41,590 bases of DNA from Methanobacteriota archaeon (GTDB lineage: Archaea > Thermoplasmatota > Poseidoniia > MGIII > CG-Epi1): the NCBI GenBank assembly GCA_002731655.1, contig PCCI01000033.1, positions 1-41,590 on the forward strand, given 5' to 3'. The notes under the pieces were generated by a model. The model was given only the letters and a program-made list of their open reading frames with translations, searched no databases and had not been told where the DNA came from. The position numbers were made by a program, and so were the translations under genes. Each line of letters begins with the position of its first letter. Position 1 is the stretch's first letter. Positions 15,552 to 22,484 of this stretch are shown in pieces.

Positions 15552-16486
15552 GCCTGTTCCTGCTGCGCTACGGCGAGCTGGGGCTCAAGGCACCCGGGAC
15601 GCGGCGACGCTATGAGCAGAAGCTGGCTGACAACCTACTCCAGCGGCTGGCGCTGGCCGGCATCGAGGCGCGCATCGAGCGTATGCGCGGACGCTTTTTC
15701 GCGCACATCGCCGAGGGCGGCGCAGCGCCTGTTGGGGCCGCGACTGCGGCATCGCCTGACGGGGATTCTGTAGCCGGCGTGCTGGCACGCACCTTCGGGA
15801 TTGTCTCGCTCTCACCGGTGGAAGAGCTACCGGCCGAGCTGGAGCTGCTCGGGGAGGCGGCGGCCAAATGGGGCGCCGTGATACCGCAGGGCGCTAGCTT
15901 CGCGATTCGCCCGCGCCGCACCGGCTCACACTCGTTCACGTCGCAGCAGTTGGGCGCCGACCTTGGCGCGGCGGTGCTGGCAGTGCGGCCCGACCTGAAA
16001 GTCAATCTTTCCGCACCCGATCACGCGCTGTATGCCGAGGTGCGCGACAAACGCGCGTTCCTGTTTCGCGAGGTGCTGCCGGCGGTCGGAGGGCTGCCGC
16101 TGCACACGCAGGGCAAGGTACTGGTCCACGCAGAAAACTGGCGCGATCTGGTCGCGGGCTGGCTGCTCGCCAAACGCGGCTGTACGCTCGAGCTGGTCGA
16201 ACAGGGGCTACTCCCCGCTGCCGAACGAACGGCGCTTGAGCGCTGGCATCCGCGACTGCGCAGCCATCCCGCCACGCCGCTGGAGGAGCTGCCGCAGCTG
16301 GCGCTTCGTCGCAAGGCGCTCGGAGTGGTAGTCGGGTGGGACGCGCAGCGTATGGTCACGCCACCGGCCGGGATGACCTGGCACGCGCCGCTACTGGCGC
16401 TGCCGCCGGAACGCGTGGCGGTGCTGCGCGAAATACTCCTTGAGAAGCGCGACCCGGAAGGCCCATCAGGCAAGGCGCCAGCATGA
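15548..16486 (+). CDS. ThiI-like THUMP protein with degenerate PP-loop
   Basis: 312-aa relative of tRNA 4-thiouridine synthase ThiI. The N-terminal ferredoxin-like and THUMP domains are well preserved: FLLRYGELGLKAPGTRRRYEQ, RGRFFAHI, RTFGIVSLSPVEEL, FAIRPRRTGSHSFTSQQLGAD and VNLSAPDHALYAEVRDKRAF. After GGLPLHTQGKVLV, where ThiI has its ATP-binding SGGxDS loop, this protein reads HAENWRD, so the adenylation site is gone, though flanking WLLAKRGC text still aligns. The C-terminal rhodanese domain is absent and the protein ends early compared with 380-480 aa. It may bind tRNA without thiolating it. The start is GTG in the GTGA overlap with purB. Confidence 0.82.
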   Translation: MSLFLLRYGELGLKAPGTRRRYEQKLADNLLQRLALAGIEARIERMRGRFFAHIAEGGAAPVGAATAASPDGDSVAGVLARTFGIVSLSPVEELPAELELLGEAAAKWGAVIPQGASFAIRPRRTGSHSFTSQQLGADLGAAVLAVRPDLKVNLSAPDHALYAEVRDKRAFLFREVLPAVGGLPLHTQGKVLVHAENWRDLVAGWLLAKRGCTLELVEQGLLPAAERTALERWHPRLRSHPATPLEELPQLALRRKALGVVVGWDAQRMVTPPAGMTWHAPLLALPPERVAVLREILLEKRDPEGPSGKAPA

Positions 16487-17364
16487 CCATTGGATTGCTG
16501 GGCGCCGGCGCGCTCGGTTCGGTGCTCACGGCACGGCTGGTGCAGGGCGGTGCCGAGGTCGTGCTCATCGCTGATGGTGTGCGCGCCGAACGGCTGCACC
16601 GCGGCTTGCAGGTGGTGGGGCTGACACAATTCCGCGAGGCGCTGGCGGTACAGTCAACACCCGAAGGCTGCGACTGGCTGCTGCTCTGCACCAAGTCGTG
16701 GCAGCTGGAGCCGCTGCTGCCCCGGCTCGAGGCGTGGTGCGTGCCGGTGGTCGCGTGCCAGAACGGGCTGCTTGCCATCGATGCGCTGACCGATACTCTA
16801 GACGCCGGAAACGTAGCAGGGTTCGTGACCGGGCTCGGCGCTGCGCGGCGGCCCGACGGCAGCGTATTGCACGCCGGCGACGGTTACGCGGTGCTGGGTG
16901 CAGCGGTCGGCGCGCCGACCGCCGCGTTGCAACTGCTGCGCGACGCGTTCAGCGCGGGCGGAATCGAGGCGACCCTGACGAGCGATTTACCAGGAGAGCT
17001 GTGGCTCAAGGCTATCGCGAATAACGCAATCAACCCGGTCGCCGCGCTGGCGGGCGTCCCGAACGGCGCGCTCCGCGAAGGCGCGCTCCGCGAACGGGCA
17101 CGGGCGGCCTGCCGCGAAGGGGCAGCTGTCGCCGCAACACTCGAAATCACGTTGCCGGGCGACGCATGGGCACGCGCACTGGAAATCATGGAGCGCACCG
17201 CCGAAAACCGCTGTAGCATGCTGCAAGACCTGGAAGCGCGACGACCGACCGAAATCGACTCAATAACCGGTGCCATTGTGCGGCGCGGCCGCCGGACGGG
17301 TGTCGCGACGCCCGTCAGCGAAGCGTTGCTGCACGCCGTCCGCGAGCGCGAAGTGCACTTCTGA
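16483..17364 (+). CDS. Ketopantoate reductase-family protein (PanE/ApbA)
   Basis: 293-aa NAD(P)H-dependent reductase. The N-terminal Rossmann fold starts IGLLGAGALGSVL, with the family's GxGxxG-type motif. It continues through LLLCTKSWQLEP and VVACQNGL, and the C-terminal helical domain contains ELWLKAIANNAINPVAAL with the conserved Lys and Asn of the active site. The end, RRPTEIDSITGAIVRRGRR, is also typical (E-I-D-x-x-x-G). The expected reaction is ketopantoate to pantoate for coenzyme A, although family members vary in substrate. ATG overlaps the previous stop in ATGA. Placement behind purB and before guaB looks like co-transcription rather than a shared pathway. Confidence 0.9.
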   Translation: MTIGLLGAGALGSVLTARLVQGGAEVVLIADGVRAERLHRGLQVVGLTQFREALAVQSTPEGCDWLLLCTKSWQLEPLLPRLEAWCVPVVACQNGLLAIDALTDTLDAGNVAGFVTGLGAARRPDGSVLHAGDGYAVLGAAVGAPTAALQLLRDAFSAGGIEATLTSDLPGELWLKAIANNAINPVAALAGVPNGALREGALRERARAACREGAAVAATLEITLPGDAWARALEIMERTAENRCSMLQDLEARRPTEIDSITGAIVRRGRRTGVATPVSEALLHAVREREVHF

Positions 17365-17384
17365 AACGGGCGACCGAAAACTAC

Positions 17385-17392
17385 TTTTATGA
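17385..17392 (+). promoter_or_regulatory. TATA-like element before guaB
   Basis: TTTTATGA covers the ATG at 17389 and lies about 22 bases before the ATG at 17410. It suggests an internal promoter for guaB and favours the downstream start. Confidence 0.4.
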
Positions 17393-17409
17393 CTCACCCG
17401 AGCGGGGGC

Positions 17410-18846
17410 ATGGTCAAGCAGATAGTGCGCGAGCCAGGGCGCACCTTCAGCGAATTTTCACTACTGACCAGGCTGACGCCGGCTGACTGCACGCTGCCCA
17501 ATATCTCGCTGGCGACCGAACTGGCCGGGCTCAGGCTGCGGCTGCCGCTGCTCAGCGCGGCGATGACTTCCGTCACGAGCTACGAAATGGCGCTCGCGCT
17601 CGGCAAGGAGGGGGGGCTGGGGGTCCTGCCAGTGCGACTGCCCGTCGCCGAGCAAGCGGCCATCGTCGAACGCATCAAGGGCTACGAGATGGGGTTCGTC
17701 GAGGATTCGGTCTGTATCGAGCGCGAAACTACGATTGACGAGGCGGTGCGGCTGGTTGAGCGGCACGGCCACTCCAAGCTGCCGGTCACCGACCGCAACA
17801 ACGTCTTTCTCGGACTCTTCAGCTTCGACCGCTACCTAGAGCTGGACGCTCCGCCGGGCGACCTAGTCGGGAGCGTCATGCTCACACCCAAGGAAATGGA
17901 ATGCTGCCGAAACCCCGCATTGAGCGTCGAGCAGGCGAAACAGCTGCTGGGCGAAGGACGCTACCTGGTCGTGCTCGACGAGCTAGACCGACTGGTGAAG
18001 CTGGCGTTCCGCAAGGACGTCGAGAAAATCCCGGTCGCCGCCGCCATTTCGACCCATAAGGGATGGCAGGAGCGGGTCGAGGCCAACCTGGCAGCCGGCG
18101 TCGACATGATTGTCATCGATACATCGGACGCCCATAGCGAGTTCGTCGGCGAAGTGCTAGCTGCATATCGTGCGATGAAGACCGGCGTCCCGATTTGCGC
18201 CGGCAACATCATCACCGCCGACGGAGCACGATACCTAATGGAGCAGGGCGCCGACATCGTCAAAATCGGAATGTCATCCGGCTCAATCTGCACCACCCAG
18301 CGGCAGAAGGCAACTGGCCGCGCACCGCTGACGGCGCTCATCGCGGCTGACTGCGCCCGACAGGAGTTCCGCGAGGAGGGCGGTCGTTACGTGCCGCTCG
18401 TTGTCGACGGCGGCGTCGGGTCGGCAGGCGACATGATTATCGCACTGACGCTGGCGGACGCGGTGATGATGGGAGGCTACTTCAACCACTTTCTGGAGGC
18501 TGCTGGGGAGAAGTTCGATGAAAACCTGCGACTCACCATCCATGAGTCTGAGATGCGCTGGGTCGCCACCTGGGGCGAGGGGTCAGCCCGCGCGCGCAAT
18601 CTGGACCGCTACGGCCACGCCACGGCGAAGAGTTTCTTCACCGAAGGCGAGGAGGGCACGGTCGAATTCCACGGCCGGCTCAAGCCGCGGCTAAAGGAAG
18701 ATATGCGCAAGGTCAAGGCTGCGCTCGCTAATACCGGCTGCCGTACGCTGGCGGAGTTCCGCGAGCAGGCGATCATCGAACTGATGTCGCCCCGCACCCG
18801 CGACGTGGTTGGCGACACCCACTCCATCCGCGTCGGCGGCGGTTGA
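17410..18846 (+). CDS. guaB: IMP dehydrogenase
   Basis: Oxidises IMP to XMP with NAD+, the first committed step to GMP. The 478-aa barrel is interrupted by a CBS-like region (about residues 95-210; IDEAVRLVERHGHSKLPVTD). The catalytic loop reads KIGMSSGSICTTQRQK with Cys at residue 294 and the usual Thr two positions on. VDGGVGSAGDMIIAL and the mobile flap WGEGSARARNLDRYG, containing an Arg-Tyr pair, follow. The loop and flap resemble the Tritrichomonas-type enzyme more than the common bacterial GSICTTR-type. An ATG at 17389 is also possible, but a TATA-like stretch overlaps it, so 17410 (MVKQIVREPG) is preferred. Confidence 0.93.
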   Translation: MVKQIVREPGRTFSEFSLLTRLTPADCTLPNISLATELAGLRLRLPLLSAAMTSVTSYEMALALGKEGGLGVLPVRLPVAEQAAIVERIKGYEMGFVEDSVCIERETTIDEAVRLVERHGHSKLPVTDRNNVFLGLFSFDRYLELDAPPGDLVGSVMLTPKEMECCRNPALSVEQAKQLLGEGRYLVVLDELDRLVKLAFRKDVEKIPVAAAISTHKGWQERVEANLAAGVDMIVIDTSDAHSEFVGEVLAAYRAMKTGVPICAGNIITADGARYLMEQGADIVKIGMSSGSICTTQRQKATGRAPLTALIAADCARQEFREEGGRYVPLVVDGGVGSAGDMIIALTLADAVMMGGYFNHFLEAAGEKFDENLRLTIHESEMRWVATWGEGSARARNLDRYGHATAKSFFTEGEEGTVEFHGRLKPRLKEDMRKVKAALANTGCRTLAEFREQAIIELMSPRTRDVVGDTHSIRVGGG

Positions 18847-18856
18847 GGGCGCTCCG

Positions 18857-19351
18857 CTAGCTGGGCCGCAGCAGCTCGACGAAATGATCGTATTCGTCGC
18901 CGAGATGGACATAGCAGCGGCGCCACGGCTTCAGCTGCCCGTCGCGTGCCGGGACGAAGCGCCAAGCATGGCCGGCACCGACAAGGTCTTCGGCCAGCAG
19001 GATGTCTCCGGCGCCAATGGTGGCGCTGGTCGTCTCGTCAAAAGTTTCGACGTCGCAGCTGCGGAACTCGAGGCGGCCGCCCAACGTTAGCACCAGCTGC
19101 TTGCGCGGCGCAGTGTGCGCCAGCTGCGGCCCTTCACCCGCGCCGCCCTTTGGCAGCGGTGTGACGGCGAATTGCAGCCGCAAGTCGCCGGCGTTGTCAA
19201 GGATATTCTCGTTGACGAACAGCTCCGAAAAAAGGCCGAGCGACCCGAGGCCAGTCTTGCGCACCAGCGGCAGCACGGTCCACGCAAAGCGGGTCTTCCC
19301 GCCGGGGCCGGTATACATGCGCAGGATTGGCAGGCCCGTTGCGTCTGCCAT
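18857..19351 (-). CDS. Cupin-like protein, 164 aa
   Basis: Small soluble beta-rich protein. The pattern of short beta strands with QLAHTAPRKQLVLTLGGRLEF, then GAGDILLAEDLVGAGHAWRF, fits a cupin barrel: motif 1 residues are reduced, and a motif-2-like G-D-x6-G-x-G-H is present. Metal ligands are therefore uncertain and the substrate is unknown. The ATG at 19351 starts MADATGLPILRMYTG. Upstream in-frame sequence to 19423 belongs to the GAPDH gene. One base separates it from the GAPDH stop, so the two are probably co-transcribed. It converges on guaB with ten bases between stops. Confidence 0.7.
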   Translation of the reverse strand: MADATGLPILRMYTGPGGKTRFAWTVLPLVRKTGLGSLGLFSELFVNENILDNAGDLRLQFAVTPLPKGGAGEGPQLAHTAPRKQLVLTLGGRLEFRSCDVETFDETTSATIGAGDILLAEDLVGAGHAWRFVPARDGQLKPWRRCYVHLGDEYDHFVELLRPS

Positions 19352-19352
19352 A

Positions 19353-20393
19353 CTATGCACTGCCGTGCGCCACGGCGATGGCGGCGTCGGTCTGCGCGAC
19401 GCTCGCACGCCAGTCCGCTTCACTGCCGGTTAGCGCGCGGATGGCGTCGACGTTCTCCGGGACGACATCACTCTCCTGATGGATGGCCTGGAAGTAGTAG
19501 AGTGTGTCGCCGACCAGCTTAATTCCGTCTTCCCAGACGAAGATTTCGTGCAAATCACCCCAGTGCCGACCGATATCGCGCGCCATCTCCATCACTTCGG
19601 CCGTCGTCGTAATCCGGCTGTCGCCGCCGTGCATCACTATGACGCGCGGCTGCGCGCGGAATAGCTCGACGACCGCGTCGGTCGTCAGCCCATGGCCTGA
19701 CGGGAGCGTGGCAACGATGGCATGAACGTGCATTATGGTGGTGGGTACGGCGACAGCCAGAGAGTTAATGCTGATTTCAGGGCAGACAGTCATCAGGTCG
19801 GGGCCGTGATGGCTCGGCACTTTCAGGACGGGTTTGATAGCGTTTATTGGGCCTTTACCTGAATCGCCGGGGTCAGCCGCGCGGCGAATCATAGTGCACT
19901 CGACCGCGAGCGAGCCGCACGCTTCCCAGAGCGGCACCAACGTCCGCGAAAGCCCGGTGGTATTGCACGAGACCACGCGCGTCGCGTCGGCGCCCAGATT
20001 GGCGTCGTGATTGGCACTCGAACTGTAGGAAAGGCCGGTAAGCGCGTGCGGCTCGCCACCCTGTAAAACAGCCTTCACGCCCGCCTTACGGTATTTCGCG
20101 AGGTTCTCCGCAGCCATCTTGCCGGGCGAGCAGTCGACGACGACATCCACCGTCGCGAGCAGCTCCGACAGGCCACCAGCGCATTCGTAGCCGCCTTCGC
20201 TGAAGGCGGCTACGCGGTCGGCGTCGTCCGAAGTGCAGTAAAGTGGGAAGCCGCGGCGCACCGCCAACTCGCAGCCAAAGCTGGGGCCGGTCTTGGTGAC
20301 TCCCACAATTTCCATGTCAACTTGCGCTGCAACCGCGTCGGCGACGCGCTTGCCGATGGTACCGAAACCGTTGATGGCGACCCGTGTGGCCAT
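19353..20393 (-). CDS. gap: Archaeal glyceraldehyde-3-phosphate dehydrogenase (phosphorylating)
   Basis: Archaeal (class II) GAPDH of 346 aa, interconverting glyceraldehyde 3-phosphate and 1,3-bisphosphoglycerate, probably mainly in gluconeogenesis. The N-terminal Rossmann motif is VAINGFGTIGKRVADAV. The archaeal feature VVDCSPGKMAAEN precedes the catalytic segment VSCNTTGLSR, with the nucleophilic Cys at residue 143. PSHHGPD and GHWGDL-like segments of the catalytic domain also match archaeal forms rather than bacterial GapA. A TTTAAA-type element at 20411-20419 lies about 23 bases upstream, directly beside the stop of the McrC-like gene. The cupin-like gene follows one base later. Confidence 0.96.
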   Translation of the reverse strand: MATRVAINGFGTIGKRVADAVAAQVDMEIVGVTKTGPSFGCELAVRRGFPLYCTSDDADRVAAFSEGGYECAGGLSELLATVDVVVDCSPGKMAAENLAKYRKAGVKAVLQGGEPHALTGLSYSSSANHDANLGADATRVVSCNTTGLSRTLVPLWEACGSLAVECTMIRRAADPGDSGKGPINAIKPVLKVPSHHGPDLMTVCPEISINSLAVAVPTTIMHVHAIVATLPSGHGLTTDAVVELFRAQPRVIVMHGGDSRITTTAEVMEMARDIGRHWGDLHEIFVWEDGIKLVGDTLYYFQAIHQESDVVPENVDAIRALTGSEADWRASVAQTDAAIAVAHGSA

Positions 20394-20420
20394 GCGCGCC
20401 CATTCGGCCGGTTTTTAAAG

Positions 20421-22484
20421 TCAGTCGTCGGTTTCTTTCTGCTCGACAATTTTCTTCAGGTCCTGTATAGAAATCGTGCGTGATTTCGGTTTTGGGGAAG
20501 AGTCCTCGTCATCGGGAGCAGCGGATTCTGACTCCGCTTCCGGCTCGGGCTCCGCCTCTCCGGCTTTCGCGTCGACCTCCAAGTCGCCATCTCCGCGCGA
20601 GCCGACCGCGTAATCGCCCTCGCCTGCCGTGCCGGAAGCCACGCTCGCATCCCCAGCCAGCACGCCTTCGAGTTCCGCATGGCGTTCCTCCGCCTCCTCT
20701 CCGGCAGACTCCTCGATCTCTTCCTCGGGCGACAGATCCTCCGCTTCAGCATCCTGCTTTTCAGCAACCATCTCCGACGGAATAGCGGGCGGCTCAACGG
20801 GCTCGTCCGGCAGTGGCACCAGTGGTTCGGCCGGCTCGGGCGGAACAGCACCTGGCATCGCAATCGCCTCGTAATATTCCCACGCCTGCTTCTCAGCGCC
20901 CAGCGCGACCGCGGTGGCATCGCCGTCGTCAAGCGCCTGCCAGATGGCGGCGAGCCGGTCGACAATGAAAGCGAAATAGCGAGGCGCCGCGTCATACGCC
21001 TGCTCGGTCCAGGTGAATGGAATCCACGCCAGCACCTGCCGATTGCGGGGGTCGCAACTGAAGCGTAGTTGTGATCCGGGATAGATGATGCCGCCGCACG
21101 GGATACGGTAGTTGTTCATGAACGCCAGTACCTTGTAGATATCCTGCTGGCGCGGCTGCTGGTGCAGGCCATACTGGCACTCGAAATATATGTTGACGCC
21201 ACGGTAGTTCAGGAAAATCTCCGGCTGCCCGGAGCCGACCGCGGGCGCTGCTGGTTCGTCGCCCGGGAAGAGCATACCCATAATGGAATCGCCCCACCCC
21301 TCGCGCACCGCGCCGGGGGCGTCGTAGCGCAGGATACTCTCCTTGCGGGGCGAGCGGAACTCGCGCAAGCTCTTAGAGTGGGCGCGCAGGCTAAGGCCGC
21401 TGGCCATCTCGCACACAATCCAGAGCGCATATACGTCGGCCATACGCTGCGTCTCTACTAGCACTGTCTCTTCGTAGTAGGAGCGGTAGTCGCGCAGGAA
21501 TTCCTGCCAGAGCGGAGGCAAGTCACGGTAGGCGCGGTTCTTGAGGCGCCGGATTTCCTGCTCCGCTTCACGATTGATTTCGCGCGCCTCCTTGCGGATG
21601 TGCCGCGCCACGCCAAGCAATTCCTTGAGCTTACCGCCCAGCAGTATCTGCTTGTGGAGCAGGCAGACCGCATCCAGCTTCTCTAGCTGTTCCCGGACTT
21701 CGTCCGACGCCGCACCGGCTTCCTGACCGTAGATGGCAGCCCACGCCCTACGCTCGCGCTCACGCCGGTCCATCTCATCGCGGAAAAAGACTGCCTCAGT
21801 GAAGAGCTCGATGTGAAATTTTGCGAGCAGCAAGTTCGACGGCGTGTGCCATTTCCGCTTGCGGATGTCAGTGACGTGGACGGTGGCGTATTCGACCCCT
21901 TTCTGCGCACGCACCAGCGCGGTCTTCTCCCAGCGCACCGCGCCACGAATCGTCGATTTCATGTACTTGCGCTGCTTCTCGATAAGATAAGAGAAGGCGC
22001 CCTTCTGGACGCGTCTCGTCAGCTTCAGCAGCCGCTCCGAGAAATTGAGGAGCTGGGAGATATTGAGCAGGATTTTCTCCTCCGCGATAGAAGCGGTCGC
22101 GCCAGGGTAGGCGGCACCGCTCTGGTCATCGGCTCCCGCTGCCTGCACCAGAGCCGGAATGTGCTGCTCGCGCAACGCCTGGAAATGCTCATAGTCGAGC
22201 ATTTCAGGGGCAATCACTACTTCGAGCCGATTCGAGACGCAGCCGTCGGACTCGTGCAACTCAAGCCGATTGGCGCCAATGTAGTCAGGCACCCGGAACC
22301 GCAACGAATGGGTCTGGTTGCTCGCCAGCACCGGCAATTTCTCGAGCGTGATATTCCCCATCCGGAGGCTGGGCGCCTCGAGCGGCTTCAGCGCATGCAC
22401 CAGCAGCGTCAGCGTCTCGCCCTCGAGCAGGTGCTCGCGCCCTTTGGGCAGCTGCAGTTCGAGGGTCGCGCGCGGCATCGCCAT
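20421..22484 (-). CDS. McrC/DUF2357-like protein with variant nuclease motif
   Basis: 687-aa putative partner of the McrB-like motor encoded immediately upstream. Residues about 1-95 form a beta-rich domain (LELQLPKGREHLLEGETLTL). Residues 100-345 are helical and include TIRGAVRWEKTALVRAQ and KRKWHTPSNLLLAKF, matching the DUF2357/McrC pattern. A PD-(D/E)xK-like core follows: PEIFL (421-425), YFECQY (433-438) and DIYKVLAFM (448-456). The usual D-A-K is E-C-Q here, so the catalytic lysine is replaced. From about residue 520 a long acidic Glu/Pro/Ala tail is probably disordered, ending in a short helix. The ATG overlaps the upstream stop by one base (TAATG). The family call rests on pattern and neighbour; cleavage activity is uncertain. 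Confidence 0.7.
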   Translation of the reverse strand: MAMPRATLELQLPKGREHLLEGETLTLLVHALKPLEAPSLRMGNITLEKLPVLASNQTHSLRFRVPDYIGANRLELHESDGCVSNRLEVVIAPEMLDYEHFQALREQHIPALVQAAGADDQSGAAYPGATASIAEEKILLNISQLLNFSERLLKLTRRVQKGAFSYLIEKQRKYMKSTIRGAVRWEKTALVRAQKGVEYATVHVTDIRKRKWHTPSNLLLAKFHIELFTEAVFFRDEMDRRERERRAWAAIYGQEAGAASDEVREQLEKLDAVCLLHKQILLGGKLKELLGVARHIRKEAREINREAEQEIRRLKNRAYRDLPPLWQEFLRDYRSYYEETVLVETQRMADVYALWIVCEMASGLSLRAHSKSLREFRSPRKESILRYDAPGAVREGWGDSIMGMLFPGDEPAAPAVGSGQPEIFLNYRGVNIYFECQYGLHQQPRQQDIYKVLAFMNNYRIPCGGIIYPGSQLRFSCDPRNRQVLAWIPFTWTEQAYDAAPRYFAFIVDRLAAIWQALDDGDATAVALGAEKQAWEYYEAIAMPGAVPPEPAEPLVPLPDEPVEPPAIPSEMVAEKQDAEAEDLSPEEEIEESAGEEAEERHAELEGVLAGDASVASGTAGEGDYAVGSRGDGDLEVDAKAGEAEPEPEAESESAAPDDEDSSPKPKSRTISIQDLKKIVEQKETDD

